Source: Actinobacteria bacterium OV450 (lineage in GTDB: Bacteria > Actinomycetota > Actinomycetes > Streptomycetales > Streptomycetaceae). Taken from it: a stretch of DNA of 41,920 nucleotides. The notes under the pieces were generated by a model. The model saw nothing but the letters and a program-made list of their open reading frames with translations. It had not been told where the DNA came from and did not search any database. Position numbers and translations under genes: made by a program. The stretch is taken from assembly GCA_001298555.1 (NCBI GenBank), contig LJCW01000374.1, forward strand, positions 1-41,920, given 5' to 3'. Below, one piece after another: positions 23,224 to 30,854 of this stretch. Numbering within the stretch: the stretch's first letter is position 1; each line of letters starts with the position of its first letter.

Positions 23224-24484
23224 GCACGGCCTCCTCGGAATGGAAGTCCGTCTCCCGCCAGTCGTCCGGCAGCAGGTGGTCCAGTACGTCGTCCACGGTC
23301 ACCGCGCCCAGCAGCGAACCGCTCTCGTCGACCACCGGCACCGCGACCATGTTGTAGGCGGCCAGGTAGCTCGTGACCACCGGCAGCGAGGCGTCCGGAC
23401 GCAGCGGCGGCAGGCCCGTGTCCACGATCGAGCTCACCAGCGTGAACGGCGGGTCCCGCAGCAGCCGCTGGAAGTGCACGGTTCCCAGGTACTTGCCCGT
23501 CGGCGTCTCGTCCGGCGGCCGGCACACGTACACCTGCGCGGCCAGCGCCGGCGACAGGTCCGCCTGCCGGACGCGCGCCAGCGCGTCGGCGACCGTCGCG
23601 TCCGGGCGCAGCACGATCGGCTCGGTGGTCATCAGACCGCCCGCGGTGTTCTCCTCGTACGACAGCAGGCGGCGCACGTCGGCCGCGTCGTCCGGCTGCA
23701 TCAGCGTCAGCAGCCGCTCCTTGTCGTCCTCCGGCAGTTCCGAAAGCAGGTCGGCCGCGTCGTCCGGGTCCATCGCCTCCAGGACGTCGGCGGCACGCTC
23801 CTCCTTCAGCTTGCCGAGGATCTCCACCTGCTCGTCCTCGGGCAGCTCCTCCATGACGTCAGCGAGCCGGTCGTCGTCGAGGGCGTTGGCCACCTCGGCG
23901 CGCCTCTTCGGCGTCAGGTGGTGCAGGACGTTCGCCACGTCGGCCGGGCGCATCTGCTCGAAGGTGGCCACCAGGTTCTCGGCGCCCTGCCCGTGCTCCT
24001 CCAGCGAGAACCCGGTCACCGCCGACCACTCGACGGTCAGGGTCTCGCCGCGCCGGCGCAGCGCGCCGCCCTTGCCCTTGCGTACGAAGATCTTGTCGAT
24101 CTCCCAGTCGCGGCGGGCCGGCAGCTGCTGGATGGCCACGTCCAGGACGGTGACCTCCTCGCCACCCGCGACGAGGTGCACCCGCCGGTCCAGCAGTTCG
24201 CCCAGGACCAGCCGCTCGGTGGGCCGCTGCTCGAAGCGCCGCATGTTGACGACGCCGGTGGTGATGACCTGTCCGGACTCCACGCCCGTCACCCGCGTCA
24301 TCGGGAGGAAGATCCGGCGCCGGCTGACCACCTCGACCACCAGGCCCAGCAGCCGCGGCGGACGGCCGCCGACGCGCAGCATCGCGACGAGGTCGCGGAC
24401 CCGGCCGACCTGGTCGCCGGCGGGGTCGAAGACGGGTACACCCGACAGATGCGAGACGAAGATCCGCGGGGCGCCACCAGCCAT
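23213..24484 (-). CDS. Soluble PRC-barrel/MgtE_N/CBS protein
   Basis: The protein has 423 residues. An N-terminal PRC-barrel-like domain (VSHLSGVPVFDPAGDQVGRVRDLV) is followed by a second similar part. The MgtE N domain of superhelical acidic repeats comes next (RPADVANVLHHLTPKRRAEV and PDDAADLLSELPEDDKERLL). Two CBS domains complete the protein (GGLMTTEPIVLRPDATVADAL and VVDESGSLLGAVTVDDVLDHLL). It equals the cytosolic magnesium-sensing part of MgtE, but no membrane channel follows. It may sense magnesium or adenylates and control a partner; DUF1003 is coupled to it and corA lies 2.7 kb away. Confidence 0.92.
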   Translation of the reverse strand: MAGGAPRIFVSHLSGVPVFDPAGDQVGRVRDLVAMLRVGGRPPRLLGLVVEVVSRRRIFLPMTRVTGVESGQVITTGVVNMRRFEQRPTERLVLGELLDRRVHLVAGGEEVTVLDVAIQQLPARRDWEIDKIFVRKGKGGALRRRGETLTVEWSAVTGFSLEEHGQGAENLVATFEQMRPADVANVLHHLTPKRRAEVANALDDDRLADVMEELPEDEQVEILGKLKEERAADVLEAMDPDDAADLLSELPEDDKERLLTLMQPDDAADVRRLLSYEENTAGGLMTTEPIVLRPDATVADALARVRQADLSPALAAQVYVCRPPDETPTGKYLGTVHFQRLLRDPPFTLVSSIVDTGLPPLRPDASLPVVTSYLAAYNMVAVPVVDESGSLLGAVTVDDVLDHLLPDDWRETDFHSEEAVHGR

Positions 24485-24684
24485 GCGAGCGCCTCCTAGA
24501 GCGTCGATCCAGTCCTGCCGCCCCTCAGGCTAGCCCGTGCCGCCGGAGAGCGTCCTGGTGGGGCGGTCCGCCCGTGAGCCGGGCGGCCGCGGCCGCCCGG
24601 AGGGCCGACCACCCGCCCGGCACCGGAACTACGGGCGGGTACGCTGCCTGCTGCTCGAAGACGCACGACGAGAGGCACCCGCCC

Positions 24685-25479
24685 GTGACCGCCCACCTCC
24701 CCGCCGCTCGGCTGCGCCGGGCGGCCCTCGCCGGTGTCCTCTTCGCTGGCCTGGCCGTCACCGGCACGGGCTGCGGGGCGGACCCGGACGAGGGCACCAA
24801 CGGCGTCGGCAAGCTCTCCGCCGACCAGATCGACGGCAAGGCGAAGGCCGCGGCCGCCGGCGCCGCCTCGGTGCACCTGTCCGGCACGCTCGTCAGCGGC
24901 GGCAAGTCGTTCGCCATCGACATGCGGCTGGGCAAGGACGGCGGCTCCGGCGAGGTGAAGCTGCAGGAGGACACCTTCCAGGTGCTGCGGGTGGGCGAGC
25001 AGCTCTACCTCAAGGCGAGCGCCGCCTTCTGGGGGAAGTCCGACTCGGCCGGCAAGCTCGGCGACAAGTACGTGAAGGTGCCCGACAGCGATCCCACGTA
25101 CAAGCAGTTCCGCGGGTTCACCGACATGCACGTGCTGCTCGACGGGCTGCTCGCGCTCGACGGGAAGCTCGCCAAGGGCGACCACACCAAGGTCGGACCC
25201 ACCCGCGCGGTCCTGCTCACGGCGGACAAGGGCAAGGGCGGCAAGCTGTCGGTGTCCCTGGAGGGGACCCCGTACCCGCTGCGCCTGGAGCGGGCCGGCG
25301 GGGCGGGCCGGGTCGACCTCCGGGAGTGGGGCAAGACCTTCCCGCTGGAGGCGCCCGCACAGGACCAGACCGTCGACTACGGGTCGCAGATGCCGACGAC
25401 CAAGGACCAGAGCGCCGGGTCCGGCCCGGTCCCGAGCCCGGGCAAAAGCTCCGGCCAGGGCTCGAACCCTACGAAGTAG
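24685..25479 (+). CDS. Lipoprotein, LppX/LprAFG-like
   Basis: The protein has 264 residues from the GTG at 24685, which has GAGAGG upstream. A signal peptide (LRRAALAGVLFAGLAVTGTGCG) ends in a somewhat atypical lipobox, GTGC, with the lipid-modified Cys at about residue 31. The body repeats the LprG/LppX-like pattern: sum of helices (KLSADQIDGKAKAAAAGAASVHLSGTL), then beta strands (GKSFAIDMRLGKDGGSGEVKL, YLKASAAFWGK) and a C-terminal Ser/Pro/Gly tail. Such proteins carry lipids or lipoglycans at the cell surface. It ends tail to tail, overlapping the next minus gene by 11 bases. Confidence 0.82.
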   Translation: MTAHLPAARLRRAALAGVLFAGLAVTGTGCGADPDEGTNGVGKLSADQIDGKAKAAAAGAASVHLSGTLVSGGKSFAIDMRLGKDGGSGEVKLQEDTFQVLRVGEQLYLKASAAFWGKSDSAGKLGDKYVKVPDSDPTYKQFRGFTDMHVLLDGLLALDGKLAKGDHTKVGPTRAVLLTADKGKGGKLSVSLEGTPYPLRLERAGGAGRVDLREWGKTFPLEAPAQDQTVDYGSQMPTTKDQSAGSGPVPSPGKSSGQGSNPTK

Positions 25480-25996
25480 GGGTCCGGCCGGCCGCCTTCT
25501 TCCGCCGGAACAGCAGCTTCGGAAGGCCGGCCGGCACGGGCCTGCGGGTGACCGCCGGCGATCCCAGCGGGGCCGCGGCCAGCGATCCGCCGGGCAGGTC
25601 CGTGCTCGCCGTCACCGGTTCCAGCCGCAGCAGCCGGCACTCGCGCGCCCACCGCTCGGTCATCTCCTCCGAGTCGGGCGCGTTCAGGCGCTTGCCCTTC
25701 AGCTCGGCGACCGCGGCCTGCCACTGCTCGCCACGGGGTTCGAGCTCCCGCACGGTCGCGGTCCAGGCGACCAGCCGGCCGCCCTTGTCCTTGCTGCGCA
25801 CGGTCACCTCGGCGGCTCCGCCGTCCGCGAGCCCCGGGAACGGCTGTTCCCCGGGCCCGTCGCCCAGCACGTGGGCCGCGCCGTCCACCCAGGCGTGCCA
25901 CAGGGCCCGGTCGGCCCCGGAGCCGCGGACCCAGATCAGGCCGGACTTCTTGGTGGCCTCCTCGACGAGGGCCAGGTCGAGCGTGCTGAGAGTCAT
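25469..25996 (-). CDS. Hypothetical protein, possibly of the PPOX split-barrel type
   Basis: The protein has 175 residues from the ATG at 25996; a TTG six bases upstream is possible. The sequence LVEEATKKSGLIWVRGSG, ALWHAWVDGAAHVLGDG, AAEVTVRSKDKGGRLVAWTATVREL and a C-terminal basic tail (LLFRRKKAAGR) resembles the beta-barrel outline of pyridoxamine-phosphate-oxidase-like proteins, but I see no firm cofactor motif. The function is unknown. Its last 11 bases overlap the convergent lipoprotein gene, and 45 bases separate its start from the corA stop upstream. Confidence 0.72.
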   Translation of the reverse strand: MTLSTLDLALVEEATKKSGLIWVRGSGADRALWHAWVDGAAHVLGDGPGEQPFPGLADGGAAEVTVRSKDKGGRLVAWTATVRELEPRGEQWQAAVAELKGKRLNAPDSEEMTERWARECRLLRLEPVTASTDLPGGSLAAAPLGSPAVTRRPVPAGLPKLLFRRKKAAGRTPTS

Positions 25997-26041
25997 GCGC
26001 AACAGAGTAGGGGGTGCCCGCCGGGGATCACGGGACAGCCC

Positions 26042-27157
26042 TCAGAGCCAGCCGTGGCGGCGCAGGGCGCGGTGGATGGTGAAGCAGGACGCGGCGATCG
26101 CGGCCATCACCACCGGGTAGCCGTAGCGCCAGTGGAGCTCCGGCATGTGCTCGAAGTTCATCCCGTAGACCCCGCAGATCATCGTCGGGACGGCGATGAT
26201 CGCGGCCCAGGAGGTGATCTTGCGCATGTCCTCGTTCTGGGCGACCGTCGCCTGCGCGAGGTTGGCCTGGAGGATCGAGTTCAGCAGCTCGTCGAAGCCG
26301 ATGACCTGCTCGTGCACCCGCGCCAGGTGGTCGGCGACGTCGCGGAAGTACTTCTGGATGTCCGGGTCCACCAGCCGCATCGGGCGCTCGCTCAGCAGCT
26401 CCATCGGCCGCAGCAGCGGGGAGACGGCCCGCTTGAACTCCAGCACCTCGCGCTTGAGCTGGTAGATGCGGCCCGCGTCGCCGCCGCGCGCGCCGCCCTT
26501 GGCGGGCGCCGCGAAGACCGCGCTCTCCACCTCGTCGATGTCGTCCTGGACGGCCGCCGCGACCGCGATGTACCCGTCGACGACGTGGTCGGCGATCGAG
26601 TGCAGGACGGCGGAGGGTCCCTTGGCGAGCAGCTCGGGATCGTCCTGGAGGCGGTGGCGCAGGGACCGCAGCGAGCCCTGGCCGCCGTGCCGGACCGTGA
26701 TGACGAAGTCCGGGCCGGTGAAGCACATGACCTCGCCGGTCTCCACCACCTCGCTGGTCGCCGTCAGTTCGGCGTGCTCCACGTAGTGGATCGTCTTGAA
26801 GACGGTGAACAGCGTGTCGTCGTAGCGCTCCAGCTTCGGCCGCTGATGCGCGTGCACCGCGTCCTCCACGGCGAGCGGGTGCAGGCCGAACGTGGCGGCG
26901 ATCCCCGCGAACTCGGCCTCCGTCGGCTCGTGCAGCCCGATCCAGGCGAACCCGCCGTCCTCCCGGACCCGGGCCATGGCCTCACGCGGCGTCAGGCAGG
27001 CCGAACCCAGGGCGCGTCGGCCGTCGCGGTACACGGCGCAGTCGACGACCGCGCTGCTCGCGGACGGGTCGCGGGTGGTGTCGTAGCCCGGCAGGACGGG
27101 GATGGACCTGCGCAGGGCCGGACGTACGGCGGCACGCAGGTAGGGCAGCATCGACAT
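26042..27157 (-). CDS. corA: CorA-family magnesium/cobalt transporter
   Basis: The protein has 371 residues. The ATG at 27157 follows AAGGAG. The long N-terminal cytosolic funnel (HPLAVEDAVHAHQRPKLERYDDTLFTVFKTI is typical) is followed by long helices ending in two C-terminal membrane helices. The channel signature YGMNFEHMPEL lies between them (GMN motif intact), and a basic tail ends the protein. It forms a pentameric magnesium channel. The MgtE_N/CBS protein nearby may be linked in function. A 413-bp gap separates it from the divergent SUFU gene. Confidence 0.94.
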   Translation of the reverse strand: MSMLPYLRAAVRPALRRSIPVLPGYDTTRDPSASSAVVDCAVYRDGRRALGSACLTPREAMARVREDGGFAWIGLHEPTEAEFAGIAATFGLHPLAVEDAVHAHQRPKLERYDDTLFTVFKTIHYVEHAELTATSEVVETGEVMCFTGPDFVITVRHGGQGSLRSLRHRLQDDPELLAKGPSAVLHSIADHVVDGYIAVAAAVQDDIDEVESAVFAAPAKGGARGGDAGRIYQLKREVLEFKRAVSPLLRPMELLSERPMRLVDPDIQKYFRDVADHLARVHEQVIGFDELLNSILQANLAQATVAQNEDMRKITSWAAIIAVPTMICGVYGMNFEHMPELHWRYGYPVVMAAIAASCFTIHRALRRHGWL

Positions 27158-27446
27158 GGCAGGCTCCTTCGCACGCACGGCTGCGGACCGTACGGGTGGG
27201 AGGTCCCTTCCGGATGGCACGGCCGCGGCAGGCGGGCAGGCCCGGGCGGACGGAAGGAACAGGACGGGAGGACAAAGTTCTGCCGTCGCTCTTCGACTGA
27301 TCAGATGATCAAACGGGCGGGAACGCGCCCGTACAGGGAGTGGAAGAGCGGTTGGTACTGCACGATCGACTTCGATCCATTGCAGCCCCACCTCCTCCGG
27401 CCGGTCCTCCGTGGAGGACGTCCTGTCGCCGGATGCCGCGAAACGC

Positions 27447-27473
27447 CCCCAGCCACCGCTGGGAGGTGCCCCC
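27447..27473. repeat. Dispersed hairpin element, GGTGCCCCC type
   Basis: The stem CCCAGC-CACC-GCTGGG is followed by AGGTGCCCCCA. The reverse complement (TGGGGGCACCTCCCAGC) is a motif I recognise from many Streptomyces intergenic regions. Confidence 0.5.
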
Positions 27474-27536
27474 ATGCAGGGTGTGGCCCCGACCAGCGGT
27501 CAACATTATCAGCCGACGGATGGTCAAGACCCGCCC

Positions 27537-27564
27537 TTTACCCGCCTCATACGAGTTCTATGCT
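27537..27564 (+). promoter_or_regulatory. Promoter of the leaderless SUFU gene
   Basis: TTTACC (27537-27542), a 16-base spacer and TATGCT (27559-27564) are followed by six bases and the ATG. Confidence 0.6.
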
Positions 27565-27570
27565 CGCTTC

Positions 27571-28155
27571 ATGGCAGAAATTCTGGCTCTTGTCGAAGCC
27601 CGGCTGCGCAGCGCGCTCGGCGAACCCGACGCCCGCGCCGCCGTCACCTTCCTCGGCACCGACCGCATCGAGGTGCTCCGTTTCGCCGAGGGCGACCTCG
27701 TGCGGTACGCGACCCTCGGCATGTCCGCGCACCCGATGTCCGATCCGACCGTCGTGGTCGCCGACCCGCTGCGCGGCCCGCGCGCCGAGCTCGTGCTGAC
27801 CGTACGGGCGGGCCTGGCGCCCACCGACAAGCTGCTGCGGCCGCTCGCCGTGCTCGGCGCCTCGCCCCAGGTCGAGGGGCTGGTGGTGTCCCCCGGCGCC
27901 TCGCTCGACGTGGGCGGGCCGCTGTGGGACGGGGCGCCCTTCACCTCGGTGCTCGTCGGCGAGCCGGGCGGACTGGTGGAGGACCTCGAACTCGACGCGC
28001 CGATGGACCCGGTGCACTTCCTCCCGCTCCTGCCGATGACGGCGAACGAGGCCGCCTGGAAGCGGGTGCACGGCGCGGCGGCGCTCCAGGAACGCTGGCT
28101 GTCGCACGGCACGGATCTGCGGGACCCCCTCCGTACCGCCGTGGCGCTGGACTGA
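27571..28155 (+). CDS. Suppressor-of-fused (SUFU) domain protein
   Basis: The protein has 194 residues from the ATG at 27571, with no ribosome site and a -10 box six bases upstream. The sequence fits bacterial SUFU/imm-like domains: RIEVLRFAEGDLVRYATLGMS, PRAELVLTVRAGLAP, VLVGEPGGLVEDLEL, VHFLPLLPMTANEAAWKRVHGAAAL and the final LQERW. Bacterial SUFU proteins often serve as immunity proteins to polymorphic toxins, but no toxin gene is adjacent here. In Streptomyces core genomes their role is not known. DUF6758 follows 61 bases later. Confidence 0.85.
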   Translation: MAEILALVEARLRSALGEPDARAAVTFLGTDRIEVLRFAEGDLVRYATLGMSAHPMSDPTVVVADPLRGPRAELVLTVRAGLAPTDKLLRPLAVLGASPQVEGLVVSPGASLDVGGPLWDGAPFTSVLVGEPGGLVEDLELDAPMDPVHFLPLLPMTANEAAWKRVHGAAALQERWLSHGTDLRDPLRTAVALD

Positions 28156-28216
28156 CACATCCGGACGGGTGATCGTGTCTTGACGGGGCGCCGGGCGGGG
28201 AGGAGCGTGGCTTCTT

Positions 28217-28858
28217 ATGAGGGGCGAACCAAGTTGCCCGAAGTGCGGTGGCCGGGTCAGGGCGCCCGGGCTCTTCTCCGACTCGTGGCAGTGCGCACTG
28301 CACGGCACGGTCCACCCCCTGCAACCCGTCATCCCGCCCAGCGTCGAGGGCCTGGGCGTGGTGGTGAACCGGGCGAAGGTGCCGGTGTGGATGCCGTGGC
28401 CGCTGCCGGTGGGGTGGCTGTTCACCGGAGTGGCGGCAGCCGGTGACGACCACAGCGGGGGCCGGGCGACGGCGGTGGCCTGCTCGGGCCCCGGACCGCT
28501 CGGCGGCATCGGCGAGCTGCTGCTGGTCGCGGAGGAGTTGGGCGTCGGCCTCGGCGCCCGGTACGCCGGGATCGACGGCCCCGACCCCGGTACGTACATC
28601 GACGTCTCCTCCCCGCCGCACGCCAAAGTCGTCGCGGCGGGCCGCCCGACACCGCTGTGGCACGTGAAGGGCGCCCCCGACGACCGGGCCGTGTTCGCCG
28701 GCGAGGCGCGCGGGCTGTGGCTGTGGGCCGTCGTCTGGCCGGAGCAGTCGGGCCTGCTGATGTACGACGAACTGGTGCTGACGGACCTGCGGGACGCGGG
28801 ATCCGAGGTCGAACTCCTCCCGTGCGGCGCCCTGAGCCCCCGCGTCCTCGGTCCGTAG
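28217..28858 (+). CDS. DUF6758 zinc-ribbon-containing protein
   Basis: The protein has 213 residues. The ATG at 28217 lies 11 bases after GGGGAGGAG. The N-terminus has a zinc-ribbon-like arrangement (PSCPKCGGRVRAP, then WQCALHG). A conserved body follows: VPVWMPWPLPVGWLFTGVA, TAVACSGPGPLGGIGELLLVAEELGVGLGARYAG and LWLWAVVWPEQSGLLM. I place it in the actinobacterial DUF6758 group from memory. It appears soluble and cytosolic. The SUFU gene lies upstream and the PHP gene downstream, and a terminator hairpin stands at 28882. Confidence 0.8.
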   Translation: MRGEPSCPKCGGRVRAPGLFSDSWQCALHGTVHPLQPVIPPSVEGLGVVVNRAKVPVWMPWPLPVGWLFTGVAAAGDDHSGGRATAVACSGPGPLGGIGELLLVAEELGVGLGARYAGIDGPDPGTYIDVSSPPHAKVVAAGRPTPLWHVKGAPDDRAVFAGEARGLWLWAVVWPEQSGLLMYDELVLTDLRDAGSEVELLPCGALSPRVLGP

Positions 28859-28881
28859 GCTCTGCTCACGGGGGTGGGGCC

Positions 28882-28901
28882 GCGGGCGGCGTGACGCCCG
28901 C
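28882..28901 (+). terminator. Hairpin after DUF6758
   Basis: GCGGGCG (28882-28888) pairs with CGCCCGC (28895-28901) around GCGTGA. TATCCT at 28917 is a possible -10 box for the PHP gene. Confidence 0.5.
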
Positions 28902-28964
28902 ACGGCGGGCGGGCGGTATCCTGGGGTGTCCCCCCGTACCCGCGAGACCCCTGGAGAACCGGCC

Positions 28965-29831
28965 GTGCGCATCGACCTGCACGCCCACTCCACGGCCTCC
29001 GACGGGACCGACACCCCCGCCGAACTGGTCCGCAATGCGGCCGCCGCCGGGCTGGACGTGGTCGCGCTGACCGATCACGACACCGTCGGGGGATACGCCG
29101 AAGCCCTCGCCGCACTGCCGCAGGGGCTCACCCTCGTCACCGGCATGGAGCTGTCCTGCCGGCTCGACGGCATCGGGATGCACCTGCTCGCGTACCTCTT
29201 CGACCCCGAGGAGCCGGAGCTCGCGCGCGAGCGGGAACTCGTCCGCGACGACCGCACCCCGCGCGCCCACGCCATGATCGGCAAGCTCCGGGAACTCGGC
29301 GTCGACGTCACCTGGGAGCAGGTGGCCCGGATCGCCGGCGAAGGCTCCGTCGGGCGCCCGCACATCGCCACCGCGCTCGTCGAGCTGGGCGTCGTCCCCA
29401 CCGTGTCCGACGCGTTCACCCCGGACTGGCTCGCCGACGGCGGCCGCGCGTACGCCGAGAAGCACGAGCTCGACCCCTTCGACGCCATCCGCCTGGTCAA
29501 GGCGGCCGGCGGGGTCACCGTCTTCGCCCACCCCGCCGCCGTCAAGCGCGGCCGCTGCGTCCCCGAGTCCGCGATAGCCGAGCTCGCGTCCGCAGGCCTG
29601 GACGGGATCGAGGTGGACCACATGGACCACGACGGTGACACGCGCGGTCGGCTGCGCGCCCTGGCCGGCGAGCTCGGCCTCCTCACGACGGGGTCCAGCG
29701 ACTACCACGGCAGCCGCAAGACCTGTCGCCTCGGCGAGTACACGACGGACCCCGAGATCTACGGCGAGATCACGCGCCGCGCGACGGGGGCCTTCCCCGT
29801 GCCGGGCGCCGGCGGAGCGACCGGCGCGTAA
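28965..29831 (+). CDS. PHP-domain phosphoesterase (RNase AM/YciV-like)
   Basis: The protein has 288 residues from the GTG at 28965, after CTGGAGAA. The metal motifs of the polymerase-and-histidinol-phosphatase fold are intact: DLHAHST, ALTDHDTV, GMELSCR, VGRPHIATAL, VFAHPA, IEVDHMDH and GSSDYHGS. E. coli RNase AM, a related stand-alone PHP protein, acts as a 5'-3' exonuclease on short RNAs and 3',5'-bisphosphates. The exact substrate here is inferred. marC follows 61 bases downstream and may be co-transcribed. Confidence 0.92.
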   Translation: MRIDLHAHSTASDGTDTPAELVRNAAAAGLDVVALTDHDTVGGYAEALAALPQGLTLVTGMELSCRLDGIGMHLLAYLFDPEEPELARERELVRDDRTPRAHAMIGKLRELGVDVTWEQVARIAGEGSVGRPHIATALVELGVVPTVSDAFTPDWLADGGRAYAEKHELDPFDAIRLVKAAGGVTVFAHPAAVKRGRCVPESAIAELASAGLDGIEVDHMDHDGDTRGRLRALAGELGLLTTGSSDYHGSRKTCRLGEYTTDPEIYGEITRRATGAFPVPGAGGATGA

Positions 29832-29892
29832 GCGCGCCCGCCCGCCCCCTCTTCCTCCTTCGAAACACCCCTCTCTCCTGCAAGGCATCACT

Positions 29893-30498
29893 GTGTTCGA
29901 CTTCGCCGTCTTCGGATCCCTATTTCTCACGCTTTTTGTGATTATGGACCCCCCGGGGATCACGCCGATCTTCCTCGCCCTGACCTCCGGCCGCCCCGCC
30001 AAGGTGCAGCGCCGCATGGCCTGGCAGGCCGTCTGCGTGGCCTTCGGCGTCATCGCCGTCTTCGGTATCTGCGGCCAGCAGATCCTGGACTACCTGCACG
30101 TCTCCGTCCCCGCGCTGATGATCGCGGGCGGTCTGCTGCTCCTGCTCATCGCGCTCGACCTGCTCACCGGCAAGACCGACGAGCCCAAGCAGACCAAGGA
30201 CGTGAACGTCGCCCTCGTGCCGCTGGGCATGCCGCTGCTGGCGGGCCCCGGTGCGATCGTGTCCGTCATCCTCGCCGTGCAGAAGGCGGACGGGGTCGGC
30301 GCACAGTTCTCGGTCTGGTCCGCGATCATCGCCATGCACGTCGTGCTGTGGATCACCATGCGCTACTCGCTGGTGATCATCCGGGTCATCAAGGACGGCG
30401 GCGTCGTCCTCGTGACGCGCCTCGCCGGCATGATGCTCTCCGCGATCGCCGTCCAGCAGATCATCAACGGCGTGCTCCAGGTGGTGCACGGCGCCTGA
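29893..30498 (+). CDS. MarC-family integral membrane protein
   Basis: The protein has 201 residues from the GTG at 29893. The only purine-rich stretch is CAAGG, so initiation is weak or coupled. Six membrane helices are visible. The conserved half-repeats contain DPPGITPIFLAL and PLGMPLLAGPGAIVSVIL, the MarC (UPF0056) signature. The family is related to LysE-like transporters in topology. A role in multiple antibiotic resistance has been withdrawn for E. coli MarC, so the function is unknown. A near-perfect 44-base hairpin follows. Confidence 0.92.
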   Translation: MFDFAVFGSLFLTLFVIMDPPGITPIFLALTSGRPAKVQRRMAWQAVCVAFGVIAVFGICGQQILDYLHVSVPALMIAGGLLLLLIALDLLTGKTDEPKQTKDVNVALVPLGMPLLAGPGAIVSVILAVQKADGVGAQFSVWSAIIAMHVVLWITMRYSLVIIRVIKDGGVVLVTRLAGMMLSAIAVQQIINGVLQVVHGA

Positions 30499-30537
30499 CC
30501 GGCGCGCGCCTGCCGGGAGCCCCTGCGGCTCCGCGTG

Positions 30538-30582
30538 CACGCGAAAGCCCCCGCACCGGACCGGTGCGGGGGCTTTCGCGTG
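30538..30582. terminator. Very strong bidirectional terminator
   Basis: A perfect 22-bp inverted repeat (30538-30559 and 30561-30582) has a single-base spacer; AAAGCCCCCGCACCGG lies within the left arm. GTGTATT follows. It serves marC and the convergent 50-residue gene. Confidence 0.92.
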
Positions 30583-30599
30583 TGTATTCGTGCGGAGCG

Positions 30600-30752
30600 T
30601 CAGGAGGACGCACTCTCGGCCGGTCGGATCAGAATGCGCTGGCCCACGGCGGCCGCCTGCTGCACGATCCGGTTGACGGAGGCCGCGTCCACGACGGTGC
30701 TGTCCACGGCGTTTCCGTCGACATCGTCCAGGCGCAGAATCTCGAAGCGCAT
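30600..30752 (-). CDS. Conserved 50-residue protein of unknown function
   Basis: The ATG at 30752 is preceded by AAGGGAG. The product MRFEILRLDDVDGN, then STVVDAASVNRIVQQAAAVGQRILIRP, has an N-terminal beta strand, a helix and a second strand. It looks globular and soluble, with no Cys and no membrane segment. I recognise it only as a small actinobacterial hypothetical. Its upstream region is an AT-rich island that contrasts with everything around it. Confidence 0.75.
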   Translation of the reverse strand: MRFEILRLDDVDGNAVDSTVVDAASVNRIVQQAAAVGQRILIRPAESASS

Positions 30753-30854
30753 GGGGCTTCTCCCTTCGTCAGTGTTCTCCTTGCACTGTTCCCAACGAAG
30801 TGTAAGAGGCAAACATTCCCTACGCTAAGGAAATTTTTTGACTAGCTAACTAAC
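30753..30854 (-). promoter_or_regulatory. AT-rich island upstream of the 50-residue gene, with six-frame stops
   Basis: This 100-bp gap is much richer in A and T than its neighbours (for example GGAAATTTTTTGACTAGC). It probably holds the promoter of the 50-residue gene; TACACT at about 30800 and TAGGGA at about 30821 (minus strand) are -10 candidates. At its edge, TGACTAGCTAACTAAC (30839-30854) puts stop codons in all six frames. One of them is the hydrolase stop. Confidence 0.55.

Larger units (their letters stand above)
27158..27570. other. 413-bp intergenic region between divergent corA and SUFU genes
   Basis: No credible gene is present. It holds the tandem TGATCA-GA-TGATCA (27298-27311) and a 7-bp stem ACGGGCG/CGCCCGT (27313-27332). 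A hairpin CCCAGC/GCTGGG (27447-27462) is followed by GAGGTGCCCCCA, which looks like a dispersed Streptomyces intergenic element. The end carries the SUFU promoter. It is long enough to hold a magnesium-responsive leader for corA, but I cannot show one. Confidence 0.5.

Noticed and set aside
27309..27527. Minus-strand ORF in the corA-SUFU gap
   Set aside because: The translation (with HTLHGG and RRQDVLHGG) is mostly the dispersed hairpin element read through, and it has no ribosome site.
27571..28155. A toxin-immunity pair based on the SUFU protein
   Set aside because: The neighbours (corA, DUF6758, PHP) are core genes and no polymorphic toxin lies beside it, so the immunity reading is not supported here.
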